A DNA stretch of 64,000 bases, taken from Flavobacteriaceae bacterium (GTDB lineage Bacteria; Bacteroidota; Bacteroidia; Flavobacteriales; Flavobacteriaceae). Below are positions 16,592-24,883 of this stretch, one piece after another. Under the pieces are notes generated by a model. The model worked only from the letters and a program-made list of their open reading frames with translations. It did no database searches and had not been told where the DNA came from. Within the stretch, counting starts at the first letter, position 1. Every line of letters begins with the position of its first letter. The translations under genes were made by a program, and so were the position numbers. The stretch covers positions 62,001-126,000 of the forward strand of contig JALSLK010000071.1 in NCBI GenBank assembly GCA_026988355.1. Direction: 5' to 3'.

Positions 16592-17908
16592 TTAATATCT
16601 ATAATGTTCTGGCTTATATGGTCCTTCTACTGCTACTGCTATATAATCTGCTTGATCTTTACGAAGTTCTGTTAATTCTACACCTATTTTTTCTAAATGT
16701 AATCGTGCTACTTTTTCATCTAAATGTTTTGGTAACATATATACTTTATTTTCGTATTTATCGGAATCTTTCCACAATTCTAATTGTGCTAATGTTTGGT
16801 TTGTAAAGGAGTTACTCATTACAAAACTTGGATGACCTGTTGCACATCCTAAGTTTACCAAACGCCCTTCTGCCAATAATATAATTTCTTTATCTCCAAT
16901 CGTATATTTATCTACTTGTGGTTTAATTTCTACTTTTGTATTTCCATAGTTATCATTTAACCAAGCTACATCTATTTCGTTATCAAAATGACCTATATTA
17001 CAAACTATTGTTTTGTCTTTCATTGCTTTAAAATGACGTCCTTGTACAATATCTTTGTTTCCTGTTGTTGTAATAATAATATCTGCTGTTCCAATTACAT
17101 TTTCTAATTTCTTTACTTCAAAACCATCCATTGCTGCCTGTAACGCACAAATTGGATCGATTTCGGTTACCGTTACGATAGAACCTGTTCCTGCAAAAGA
17201 TGCTGCAGTTCCTTTACCAACATCTCCATATCCGCAAACGATTACTCGTTTTCCTGCTAACATAACATCTGTTGCTCTTCGTATTGCATCTACTGCGGAT
17301 TCTCTACATCCGTATTTGTTATCGAATTTTGATTTTGTAACCGAATCATTTACGTTTATTGCTGGCATTGGTAAGGTTCCATTTTCTACTCTTTCGTATA
17401 AACGATGTACTCCTGTGGTTGTTTCTTCGGATAAACCTTTGATTCCTGCTGCCAATTCTGGATATTTATCTAAAACCATATTGGTTAAATCTCCTCCATC
17501 ATCTAAAATTAAGTTTAATGGTTTTTTATCTTCTCCAAAAAATAATGTTTGTTCTATACACCAGTCAAATTCTTCTTCATTCATACCTTTCCAAGCATAA
17601 ACCGAGATTCCTGCTGCTGCAATCGCTGCTGCTGCTTGATCTTGTGTAGAAAATATATTACAAGAACTCCACGTTACTTCAGCTCCTAATGCGATTAAAG
17701 TTTCTATTAAAACTGCCGTTTGAATGGTCATATGTAGACATCCTGCAATACGTGCTCCTTTTAATGGTTGTTCGTCTTTATACTCTTCTCTTAAACTCAT
17801 TAAACCTGGCATTTCTGCTTCTGCTAATGCAATTTCTTTTCTTCCCCAATCTGCAAGATTAATGTCTTTTACTTTAAATTTTGTGTATGTGCTTGTATTT
17901 GTACTCAT
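16592..17908 (-). CDS. ahcY: Adenosylhomocysteinase
   Basis: A 438-residue NAD-dependent hydrolase that splits S-adenosylhomocysteine into homocysteine and adenosine, completing the activated-methyl cycle in the cytosol. The full family length is present. The NAD-binding GYGDVGKG is at 226-233, the substrate region [13 protein letters not shown] (185-197) carries the catalytic Lys, and the C-terminus ends in the typical KPEHYRY. No SAH riboswitch fold is visible in the short leader; a TAGCTTTG box at 17968-17975 on the minus strand is the probable -7 element. Confidence 0.97.
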   Translation of the reverse strand: MSTNTSTYTKFKVKDINLADWGRKEIALAEAEMPGLMSLREEYKDEQPLKGARIAGCLHMTIQTAVLIETLIALGAEVTWSSCNIFSTQDQAAAAIAAAGISVYAWKGMNEEEFDWCIEQTLFFGEDKKPLNLILDDGGDLTNMVLDKYPELAAGIKGLSEETTTGVHRLYERVENGTLPMPAINVNDSVTKSKFDNKYGCRESAVDAIRRATDVMLAGKRVIVCGYGDVGKGTAASFAGTGSIVTVTEIDPICALQAAMDGFEVKKLENVIGTADIIITTTGNKDIVQGRHFKAMKDKTIVCNIGHFDNEIDVAWLNDNYGNTKVEIKPQVDKYTIGDKEIILLAEGRLVNLGCATGHPSFVMSNSFTNQTLAQLELWKDSDKYENKVYMLPKHLDEKVARLHLEKIGVELTELRKDQADYIAVAVEGPYKPEHYRY

Positions 17909-17960
17909 AATTTTGTTTTCTTTGTATATTTGTGGTAGTAAAACTTACTTTACTATTTAC

Positions 17961-17976
17961 GTAGCTGCAAAGCTAC
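17961..17976 (-). promoter_or_regulatory. Palindrome overlapping the ahcY -7 box
   Basis: GTAGCT-GCAA-AGCTAC is a perfect 6-bp inverted repeat with a 4-base centre. On the minus strand TAGCTTTG (17968-17975) is a TAnnTTTG box 60 bases before the ahcY ATG. The symmetry may be a regulator site or chance. Confidence 0.4.
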
Positions 17977-17996
17977 AAAATAAGTCTGATATATAA

Positions 17997-18614
17997 ATGC
18001 CTATTTACAAAACCATTACACCAAATAAAAATACAACCGTTTTAGTTTGGAAAATTGAAGAAGATTTGTCTTTTTTACAAGACATTTATCTCAATTCTAA
18101 TAGCAAAAATCGCATTGCTAAAATGAAATCTGAAATTCATAAAAAAGGGTTTTTAAGTGTACGGCACTTACTTGCTGCTTTAGATTATTCGGATAAAGAT
18201 TTATTCTATACCGAAGATGGTAAACCACATTTAAAAGATGGCAAACGAATTTCTATTACACACTCGTTTCATTTTTCGGCAATTATTGTAAGTAATCAAG
18301 TTATTGGAATTGACATTGAAAAAAATAGAGAAAAAATTATTCGGATTGCTGATAAATTTGTTGGTAAAGAAAATGAATTCTTAACGGAAACTAATTTAGT
18401 AGCACAACTAACTATAATTTGGGGAGCTAAAGAGAGTTTGTTTAAAATTCATCCTGATGGTGGTCTTTTATTTAAACACCATTTACCCATTGAAAAATTT
18501 GAATTAAGCGATACTAAAACAAGAGGTTGGATTAAAAAAGATAATTTTTACGAAGTATTTACCATTCATTTTGAACAGTTTGATGGTTTTACTTTAGTTT
18601 ATGCTTTAAATTGA
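17997..18614 (+). CDS. 4'-phosphopantetheinyl transferase superfamily protein
   Basis: A 205-residue Sfp/AcpT-type transferase that loads the phosphopantetheine arm of CoA onto a carrier-protein serine. The two signature blocks are present: GIDIE (104-108, metal ligands) and WGAKESLFK (142-150). A single transferase of this size could serve fatty-acid ACP or a secondary carrier; no carrier or synthase gene is nearby. It opens a plus-strand run with a GNAT, a GGGPS and tsaB (gaps of 12, -11 and 10 bases), so it is probably part of an operon. Confidence 0.9.
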   Translation: MPIYKTITPNKNTTVLVWKIEEDLSFLQDIYLNSNSKNRIAKMKSEIHKKGFLSVRHLLAALDYSDKDLFYTEDGKPHLKDGKRISITHSFHFSAIIVSNQVIGIDIEKNREKIIRIADKFVGKENEFLTETNLVAQLTIIWGAKESLFKIHPDGGLLFKHHLPIEKFELSDTKTRGWIKKDNFYEVFTIHFEQFDGFTLVYALN

Positions 18615-18626
18615 AAGATTAAAATT

Positions 18627-19133
18627 ATGAAATTAAAACTTCAAAAATTAAAATTATCCGATACCAATCGTTTCGCAGAACTTGCAAATAATAAAAGACT
18701 TTGGCTAAATATGCGAGATACTTTTCCGCATCCATATACGATAGGTAATGCTATTAGCTTTATTAATTTTTCAAAAAAAGATAATGACAACCATATTTTT
18801 GGTATTTTTTACAATAACGAACTTGTTGGTGCTGTTGGTTTACACGGACAAGAAGATATTAACAGACATTCTGTAGAATTAGGTTATTGGATTGGCGAAC
18901 CGCACTGGAATAAAGGTATTGCTACAAAAGCAGTTGCTTTAATTGTTGATTTTGGCTTTAAAAATTTAGATATAAATCGAATTTTTGCTAGTACTATAGA
19001 ATCAAATTTGGCGTCCTCTAGAGTTTTAGAAAAAAATAATTTTATCTTTGAAGGCGTTTCTAGAAAATCGGCATTTAAAAATAATGTATTTTTAGACGAA
19101 TATAATTTTTCCCTTTTAAAAGATGCATACTAA
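18627..19133 (+). CDS. GNAT family N-acetyltransferase (RimJ/RimL-like)
   Basis: A 168-residue acetyl-CoA-dependent acetyltransferase. The core shows LGYWIGEPHWNKGIATKA, the RimJ/L form of the acetyl-CoA loop, and later SNLASSRVLEKNNF, the usual helix with the SxxVLEKxGF-type motif. Substrates of this subgroup include ribosomal-protein N-termini, but relatives are diverse. Its last 11 bases overlap the start of the GGGPS gene, which argues for translational coupling. Confidence 0.85.
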   Translation: MKLKLQKLKLSDTNRFAELANNKRLWLNMRDTFPHPYTIGNAISFINFSKKDNDNHIFGIFYNNELVGAVGLHGQEDINRHSVELGYWIGEPHWNKGIATKAVALIVDFGFKNLDINRIFASTIESNLASSRVLEKNNFIFEGVSRKSAFKNNVFLDEYNFSLLKDAY

Positions 19134-19851
19134 AGTTTTAGATTACATAACCAAAGCCAAACAGAAAAACGAGAAATTACTCGCTATTCTGTTAGATCCT
19201 GATAAAATTGAACTCGACAAACTTGCTTTGGTTGTTAAAAAAATAACAAATGCTAATGTCCATCTAATTTTTGTTGGTGGTAGTCTATTATTTAAAAATG
19301 TACTGGATGCTTTTGTTAAAATTATAAAAGATAACACAAATTTACCTGTACTATTATTTCCAAGTAACGCGATACAAATTACAGATAATGCAGATGCTAT
19401 TTTATTTCTACAATTAATTTCTGGTAGAAATTCCGAATATTTAATTGGCAACCAAGTTATTGCTGCTCCTTTATTAAAACAAACAAATTTAGAAGTAATT
19501 TCTACAGGTTATTTACTTATTGAAAGTGGCAGAGAAACTACCGCCTCTTATATTAGTAATACCAAACCAATTCCTGCACATAAACCAGAAATTGCTATGG
19601 CTACTGCTATGGCTGGAGAGTATATTGGCAACAAATTGATTTATATGGATGGTGGTAGTGGTGCTTTGCATACGATTCCAATCGATTTTATTAAAAAGGT
19701 TTCTACCCATATTTCAATTCCTTTAATTATTGGTGGCGGTCTTAAAACTAAAAAAGAGATTCGTACTGTTTTTAATGCTGGTGCAACTGTTGTTGTAATT
19801 GGTACTGCTTTTGAAAATGATGAGAATTTGTTGATTCAATTGGATTTGTAA
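19123..19851 (+). CDS. Geranylgeranylglyceryl/heptaprenylglyceryl phosphate synthase (PcrB/GGGPS family)
   Basis: A 242-residue TIM-barrel prenyltransferase that joins a polyprenyl diphosphate to sn-glycerol-1-phosphate, forming the ether bond known from archaeal lipids. The first strand has LAILLDPDK, then GGSLL, LQLISGRN, STGYLLIESGRETTA, a YMDGGSG phosphate-binding loop and a IIGGGLKTKKEI loop. Members of this family in Bacteroidota have been shown to have GGGPS activity (family knowledge); the final product in these bacteria is unclear. The gene is tightly packed between a GNAT and tsaB. Confidence 0.92.
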   Translation: MHTKVLDYITKAKQKNEKLLAILLDPDKIELDKLALVVKKITNANVHLIFVGGSLLFKNVLDAFVKIIKDNTNLPVLLFPSNAIQITDNADAILFLQLISGRNSEYLIGNQVIAAPLLKQTNLEVISTGYLLIESGRETTASYISNTKPIPAHKPEIAMATAMAGEYIGNKLIYMDGGSGALHTIPIDFIKKVSTHISIPLIIGGGLKTKKEIRTVFNAGATVVVIGTAFENDENLLIQLDL

Positions 19852-19861
19852 CTAAAAAAAT

Positions 19862-20548
19862 ATGACAAAAGGCAATTCTATATATATTCTTAATATCGAA
19901 ACTGCAACTAAAAATTGTTCGGTTAGTATTTCTAAAAATGGCAAATTGGTCGTTTTAAAAGAAATCTGCGAAGCTAACTTTTCGCATGCAGAAAAACTTC
20001 ATCATTTTATTACGGACACTCTTCGCGATGCAAAACTAGATTTTAAAGACCTAAACGCTATTGCTGTTAGTAAAGGTCCTGGTTCTTACACTGGTTTACG
20101 CATTGGTGTTTCTTCTGCTAAAGGGCTCTGTTTTGCCTTAGACATTCCTTTAATTTCTATTTTAACTTTAGCATCTTTAGCACATGCTACCAAAGTTAAA
20201 AGCGGTTATATTATTCCGCTATTAGATGCTCGTAGGCAAGAGGTATATACTGCTGTTTTTGACTCCAATTATACTATTATTAAAAAGACCTATAATCACA
20301 TTTTAGAAGACAACTCTTTCTCCGAATATTTAGAATTTGAAAAGGTTACTTTTTTAGGTGATGGTGCTAATAAAACAAGTGATATTGTTAAGCATTCTAA
20401 TGCTACTTTTTTAGAAGGATATTTTCCGTCTGCCAAAGAAATGGTTTTTTTATCTTATCAAAAATTTTTAAAGAGTACCTTTGAAGATGTTGCCTATTTT
20501 GAACCTTTTTATTTAAAAGATTTTTATGTAACTACCTCTAAAAAGTAA
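19862..20548 (+). CDS. tsaB: tRNA threonylcarbamoyladenosine biosynthesis protein TsaB
   Basis: A 228-residue inactive-paralogue partner of TsaD needed for t6A at position 37 of ANN-decoding tRNAs. It belongs to the ASKHA fold: NIETATKNCSVSI near the N-terminus and SKGPGSYTGLRIG (about 75-87), the best-known TsaB motif, are intact. A 10-base gap after the GGGPS gene and a terminator at 20580-20607 mark it as the last gene of the run. Confidence 0.95.
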   Translation: MTKGNSIYILNIETATKNCSVSISKNGKLVVLKEICEANFSHAEKLHHFITDTLRDAKLDFKDLNAIAVSKGPGSYTGLRIGVSSAKGLCFALDIPLISILTLASLAHATKVKSGYIIPLLDARRQEVYTAVFDSNYTIIKKTYNHILEDNSFSEYLEFEKVTFLGDGANKTSDIVKHSNATFLEGYFPSAKEMVFLSYQKFLKSTFEDVAYFEPFYLKDFYVTTSKK

Positions 20549-20579
20549 GAAACAACACTTTTTCTACTTACTTTTAACT

Positions 20580-20607
20580 AAAAAATACCTAATTGTAGGT
20601 ATTTTTT
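20580..20607 (+). terminator. Rho-independent terminator after tsaB
   Basis: A 12-bp stem (AAAAAATACCTA paired with TAGGTATTTTTT) around the loop ATTG, ending in a T run. The remaining 230 bases to the lipoprotein gene show no gene and no clear promoter. Confidence 0.85.
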
Positions 20608-20838
20608 GCACTTTTAAGCCTTTTTTATGGAAAACCATTAGGTTATATTGTTATATCCTAATATATTAGCGTCAAATTAAATTCAAAACACTATAAATAT
20701 GATTTTTTAAGTACCTATTCTTAAAAAATTTCTAACAACATATATTGAAGTAACTTGAGTTTGTAATGGATTGTTTGTATTAAAATACAGATTGTCTAAG
20801 GGGCGTTATTATTAAAACTGAAAAAAAATACTTTTATT

Positions 20839-21387
20839 ATGAAAACAGCAATTAAAAAACTCTTTGTTTTATCCTTATTATTTATAACTTTTTCTTCTTG
20901 TACGGAAGATAATACAACGACACAACAAGATTCTGTACTAAACTTAGAATTTTCTAAAAACGATTTTAATTTTGATATTGATATCGACACCTCATTATTA
21001 ATGAAATACAATAATCTTAATGACTTCAATAAAGACATTCGTTCTAAAATTAACTTCTTAATTAACGACGTAAGAGATGAAATAAAGAACGATGCTGCTC
21101 TTGCTAATGTCTCTTTTACGCTTGTTGCATCTAATGGAGAGGTTCGAATAGAAGATATCCATACACAAAGTAAAAATAATCTAAAAATTAACGGAATGGG
21201 AAATGGAGCTTGTCCAAAAGGCTCTACGTATTTAGGAAGATGTAAACACAATGGCAAAGAACGAGATTGCTTAGCAAATTTAATTGCTACTCATTTAAGT
21301 GCTGCTTTAACTTCTGTTGGAGATTGCTCTCAAGTTAGAGTTAGCGTTGGTCTTTTTTCAACGAGTGTTTGTAGCAGTCCTTGCTAA
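20839..21387 (+). CDS. Lipoprotein with cysteine-rich C-terminus, unknown function
   Basis: A 182-residue protein not matched to a family. A lipoprotein signal peptide ends in TFSSC (Cys21). The residues just after, TEDN, resemble the acidic export signal that sends Flavobacteriia lipoproteins to the outer face of the outer membrane (inference). The middle is acidic and helical. The last 60 residues hold six cysteines (GACPKG, GRCKH, RDCLA, GDCSQ, SVCSS, final C), enough for three disulfides in an exposed domain. Promoter and partners are not evident; the next gene is convergent. Confidence 0.7.
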   Translation: MKTAIKKLFVLSLLFITFSSCTEDNTTTQQDSVLNLEFSKNDFNFDIDIDTSLLMKYNNLNDFNKDIRSKINFLINDVRDEIKNDAALANVSFTLVASNGEVRIEDIHTQSKNNLKINGMGNGACPKGSTYLGRCKHNGKERDCLANLIATHLSAALTSVGDCSQVRVSVGLFSTSVCSSPC

Positions 21388-21418
21388 CCCAAATTTCTTT
21401 TACATACATCTATAAATA

Positions 21419-22018
21419 TCACATTATACTAATTATATCTTCGATTGGTAGTCTTGATTTTGGATTATACATTGGCTGATTTTTATCCTCTGTATTTCGA
21501 TAACCAATTGCTACTGCAAAAATTGGCTTGTATTTGATTTGATTTAATATGTTTTTGTATTTATCTATTTCTATACCTTCCATTGGTGTAGAGTCAATTT
21601 GCATGCTTGCACATGCACTCAAAAAGATCCCTAAAGATAAATACGTTTGTTGCTTAAACCATGATTTTATTTCTTGCATTCCTTTTGGCTTTACAAAATT
21701 ATTGTAATAACCTATTGCCCCTTCTGGTAAATAATGTTTTATATTTTCTTCAAAAAAGGCAATATCATCTATTGCGCTAAAAACTACTAAATGACTTGCG
21801 TCTAATATTTTCTGCTTATTGAAATACGATGCTTCTGCTAATGCTGTTTTTACTGTTTTGTTTTCTATAAATGTAAACTTCCATGGTTGACTGTTAATTG
21901 AAGATGGACTTAGATGCACAATAGCCTTTAACTCTTCTACACTTTCTTTGGACACTTTCTTTGTGTAATCGTAACTTTTTGTTGTATATCGACTTTGTAT
22001 TATTTTTGTAAATTTCAT
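21419..22018 (-). CDS. Nitroreductase family protein (NfsB-like)
   Basis: A 199-residue FMN-dependent NAD(P)H oxidoreductase. The N-terminus RYTTKSYDYTKKV is the FMN phosphate-binding segment, LSPSSINSQPWKF is the hallmark helix, and AVAIGYRN near the end is the usual last FMN contact. Such enzymes reduce nitro compounds and quinones; the physiological substrate is unknown. It is divergent from an HxlR regulator, which commonly controls just this kind of enzyme in response to electrophiles. Confidence 0.9.
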   Translation of the reverse strand: MKFTKIIQSRYTTKSYDYTKKVSKESVEELKAIVHLSPSSINSQPWKFTFIENKTVKTALAEASYFNKQKILDASHLVVFSAIDDIAFFEENIKHYLPEGAIGYYNNFVKPKGMQEIKSWFKQQTYLSLGIFLSACASMQIDSTPMEGIEIDKYKNILNQIKYKPIFAVAIGYRNTEDKNQPMYNPKSRLPIEDIISIM

Positions 22019-22028
22019 AATTGTTATT

Positions 22029-22083
22029 TTAAGTATACTTTTTATAGTTGCAATATTAAGTATAGTTTTTTATATTTGCAATA
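22029..22083. promoter_or_regulatory. Tandem 27/28-bp direct repeat over the hxlR promoter
   Basis: Two units, 22029-22055 and 22056-22083, are identical except for a C/G change, a G/T change and one extra T. Each begins TTAAGTATA and ends TTGCAATA. TTG in unit 1 (22048-22050) and TATATTTG in unit 2 (22071-22078) are spaced 20 bases and form a consensus promoter for the regulator gene. The paired sites are good candidates for HxlR binding controlling both divergent genes. Confidence 0.6.
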
Positions 22084-22118
22084 ACGGTCAAAATAGTTCG
22101 TTTAAAATTTAACATATT

Positions 22119-22481
22119 ATGTATAAAATAGAAAATAAAATATATCCTTGCAATACGAGTTTGGCGATGAAATTTATTGGTGGTAAATGGAAGTCTGTAA
22201 TTTTAATTCATCTAATTGACAAACCTAAACGTTATAACGAACTTAAAAAGGAAATTACTATTATTACGGAAAGAACCTTAAGTTTACAATTAAAGCAATT
22301 GGAAAAAGATGGTCTAATTAATCGAAAAGTACATACAAAAAAACCTCCTCTAAAAGTGGTGTACACCTTAACCTATTTTGGAAAAAAGGTAATACCTGTA
22401 CTTTTAGAGATTTCTAAATTGGGTAGTGCTATTGCTAAAACACATAAAGATGTTAATGTGATTGAAATGTCGGCTTGTTAA
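22119..22481 (+). CDS. HxlR family transcriptional regulator
   Basis: A 120-residue winged-helix regulator. CNTSLAMKFIGGKWKSVIL is the family N-terminus with the conserved Cys11 often used for redox or electrophile sensing; RYNELKKEI...ERTLSLQLKQLEKDGLI is the recognition helix and wing approach. A second Cys sits at the very end. Location opposite a nitroreductase gene, sharing a 100-base spacer with a duplicated site, points to local control of that enzyme. Confidence 0.92.
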   Translation: MYKIENKIYPCNTSLAMKFIGGKWKSVILIHLIDKPKRYNELKKEITIITERTLSLQLKQLEKDGLINRKVHTKKPPLKVVYTLTYFGKKVIPVLLEISKLGSAIAKTHKDVNVIEMSAC

Positions 22482-22525
22482 TTTTAGGAAAAAATAAGAT
22501 CTCTTTTTAGTATAAAATATTTTTC

Positions 22526-22591
22526 AACTAAATTATTAGTTAAAACTAATAATTTAGTTTACATTTGTGTTATAAAACTAAAAACTTAGTT
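22526..22591 (+). promoter_or_regulatory. BlaI-type operator/promoter region
   Basis: A 34-base palindrome (22526-22559; arms AACTAAATTATTAGTT and its complement around AA) is followed by a second dyad (22576-22591, AACTA...TTAGTT). Between them lies TACATTTG (22560-22567), a perfect -7 box. Both dyads share ACTAA/TTAGT half-sites, so a dimeric BlaI repressor binding here would block polymerase at its own operon. Confidence 0.65.
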
Positions 22592-22596
22592 ACATA

Positions 22597-22977
22597 ATGA
22601 GCAAACAATTAACAAAAGCAGAAGAACAAATCATGCAAGTTTTATGGCAATTAAAACTTAGCACTGTAAAAGAAATAATTGAAATTTTACCAAAACCAAA
22701 ACCAGCATATAATACGGTTTCAACCATTGTACGAATCTTAGAAACTAAAAAATTTGTTGCACACGAACAACATGGAAAAGGTTATAAATATTATCCGATT
22801 GTAAAAAAAGAGACCTATAGTAACCAAAGTTTACACAAATTAGTAAATGGCTATTTTAATGGTTCGTTTAAAAGTATGGTTTCCTTTTTTGTAGAAAAAA
22901 ATGATGTGGATTTGGAAGATTTAGAAATGATTTTGAAAGAAGTAGAAAAGGAACAAAGACTAAAGATTAAAGATTAA
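22597..22977 (+). CDS. BlaI/MecI/CopY family transcriptional repressor
   Basis: A 126-residue winged-helix repressor. LTKAEEQIMQVLWQL and AYNTVSTIVRILETKKFV are the family recognition-helix blocks, followed by the wing GKGYKYYPIV and a C-terminal dimer helix pair. In the classical system BlaR1 signalling leads to repressor cleavage. The gene is 4 bases upstream of a BlaR1-like gene and has matching dyads in its promoter, so it probably represses the three-gene operon. No beta-lactamase gene is present. Confidence 0.93.
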   Translation: MSKQLTKAEEQIMQVLWQLKLSTVKEIIEILPKPKPAYNTVSTIVRILETKKFVAHEQHGKGYKYYPIVKKETYSNQSLHKLVNGYFNGSFKSMVSFFVEKNDVDLEDLEMILKEVEKEQRLKIKD

Positions 22978-22981
22978 AGAT

Positions 22982-24883
22982 ATGATACATTATGTTATAC
23001 AAGTACTTCTTTTTCAAATGCTATTTTTAACAGTTTATGACTTGTTTTTAAAGAATGAAACTTTTTTTCAATGGAACAGAGCTTATTTAATAATCACATC
23101 AATTTTAGCGTATGCAATTCCATTTATTAAATCAAAACATATCACAACTTATGTACAGCAGAATTTTACTGTTTTACCAGAAATTGTTTTAAATTCCGAA
23201 GTATTTTTTTTAACGGAAGTAAGTCTAAGTCAAGAAAAAACAAATTGGTTTACTCTTGAGAATTTCTATTATTTTGGAATTGTTATTGCTTCGCTTCTAT
23301 TTTTATATAAAATTACACGTATCCTTAATAAGATTTATAAAAATACCATCATTAAACAAAAGGAGTACAATTTGGTTATTTTACCTATGCAAAAAACGGC
23401 TTTTTCATTTTTTAATTATTTGTTTTTGGGTAAATCTATCTTCGAAACGGAACACCAACATATTATTAAACACGAATTAATACACATAAAAGAAAAACAT
23501 AGTATTGATTTAATGTATTTTGAATTACAAAAAATAGCATTTTGGTTTAATCCATTCTCTTATTTATTTCAGCATCGAATCTCTACTTTACACGAATTTA
23601 TTGCAGATTCTGAAACGATAAAACAAGAAGATAAAAAATCCTTTTTTGAAGGTTTATTAGAACAGACATTTCAGGTAGAAAAATTTGCCTTTGTAAATCA
23701 ATATAAAAAAAAATCACTACTAAAAAAACGCATTATTATGGCTACAAAAAGCAAATCTAAAGAAATTTTTAAATTAAAATATTTATTATTAATTCCTTTA
23801 TTAACTAGTATGCTCATATACACTTCATGCGAAACTGAAACTCATGTTGAAAAACAATCTTTTGAATATAAAGAACTAGATAAAAAACCATTTTTAGTAA
23901 ACTCTAAAAAAACCACTAATAAAGAACAAAGTTTGGAATTAATAAAAAGTTTTTTTAAGATTTCATACGACAATGTTATTGATACGGATGAGAATGGCTA
24001 TTATCCCTTAAAATTTATTCTTAATAAAAATGGCGACATTACGAATATTGATTATGCAGGTATTCCAGAAAAATATCTTTCTAATGCGAAAGAAATAATA
24101 AGACAATTACCAGAAATGAATTCAGGAAAAATAAATGACAAAGCTGTGAATACTAAAATGATGATTATGTTAACTAAAAGAGCTAAAAAAACACGAGAAA
24201 TTTATGAAACAGAAGAAGTTCCGTTTTCTGTTATTGATCAAGTTCCGATTTATCCAGGTTGTGAAAATATGAAAAACTTAAAAGCTAAAAAGTGCATGGC
24301 AGATAAAATCACAGAATTAGTTAGTACAAATTTTAATACAAATTTAGCTAATAACTTAAATTTATCTTCTGGAAAAAAGCGAATATCTGTACAATTTAAA
24401 ATTGATAAAAATGGTAATGTAACCGAAGTAAAATCACGTGCTCCACATCCAAAACTAAAAGAAGAAGCTATTCGTGTTATTAAACTAATTCCTAAAATGA
24501 AAGCTGGAGAACAAAATGGAAAACCTATAAAAGTACGATATAATTTACCTATTGTTTTTAATGTTAAAGACAATAACTATACATATCTTGAAGGTATTAT
24601 TGATGATAAATTTGGATATTTAAGTTACTCTAAAAAAAGTTTAGCAACAGGTGTAATCGAAGCGTTAGATTATAATCGCAACAAAAAATATAAAGTGATA
24701 AGTTTTCAGTTAAAAATAGAAAATGAAAAAACAATAGCTATTACTGGTAATAGGTTAAATGCAATATCTAAGCAAAAAATAAACCAATTAAAACCTGGAA
24801 ATCGTATTAAAATTTTAAACATAAAAGCAGAAACTAAAAATACTTATGTAGAAGATATAGTAATTAAAATAAATAATTTATGA
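22982..24883 (+). CDS. BlaR1-like M56 membrane protease with TonB-type C-terminal domains
   Basis: A 633-residue sensor/protease. Membrane segments occur near residues 5-22, 36-50, 96-112 and again at about 264-280. The zinc motif HELIH (164-168) and the later HEFIADSE match M56 peptidases. After the last membrane segment, the periplasmic part holds a TonB C-terminal-like region (about 325-390), a clearer one (about 430-525, with RISVQFKIDKNGNVTEVK and RYNLPIVFNV), and a 100-residue tail of unknown type. This M56-TonB architecture is common in Bacteroidota; what it senses is unknown. Its stop overlaps the next start (ATGA). Confidence 0.88.
   Translation: MIHYVIQVLLFQMLFLTVYDLFLKNETFFQWNRAYLIITSILAYAIPFIKSKHITTYVQQNFTVLPEIVLNSEVFFLTEVSLSQEKTNWFTLENFYYFGIVIASLLFLYKITRILNKIYKNTIIKQKEYNLVILPMQKTAFSFFNYLFLGKSIFETEHQHIIKHELIHIKEKHSIDLMYFELQKIAFWFNPFSYLFQHRISTLHEFIADSETIKQEDKKSFFEGLLEQTFQVEKFAFVNQYKKKSLLKKRIIMATKSKSKEIFKLKYLLLIPLLTSMLIYTSCETETHVEKQSFEYKELDKKPFLVNSKKTTNKEQSLELIKSFFKISYDNVIDTDENGYYPLKFILNKNGDITNIDYAGIPEKYLSNAKEIIRQLPEMNSGKINDKAVNTKMMIMLTKRAKKTREIYETEEVPFSVIDQVPIYPGCENMKNLKAKKCMADKITELVSTNFNTNLANNLNLSSGKKRISVQFKIDKNGNVTEVKSRAPHPKLKEEAIRVIKLIPKMKAGEQNGKPIKVRYNLPIVFNVKDNNYTYLEGIIDDKFGYLSYSKKSLATGVIEALDYNRNKKYKVISFQLKIENEKTIAITGNRLNAISKQKINQLKPGNRIKILNIKAETKNTYVEDIVIKINNL

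Noticed and set aside
17055-17600. 181-residue plus-strand open frame opposite ahcY
   Set aside because: It is a shadow of the conserved ahcY gene; the translation resembles no family and has no promoter.
17909-17996. Possible SAH riboswitch before ahcY
   Set aside because: The leader is about 50 bases, AT-rich and lacks the GC-rich pseudoknot pattern of SAH riboswitches.
20796-21257. 153-residue minus-strand open frame opposite the lipoprotein gene
   Set aside because: The plus-strand frame has a signal peptide, lipobox and ordered cysteines; the antisense frame shows none of these.
22597-24883. Beta-lactam resistance locus
   Set aside because: BlaI/BlaR1-like genes are present but no beta-lactamase or penicillin-binding protein; this architecture is common in Bacteroidota without resistance.
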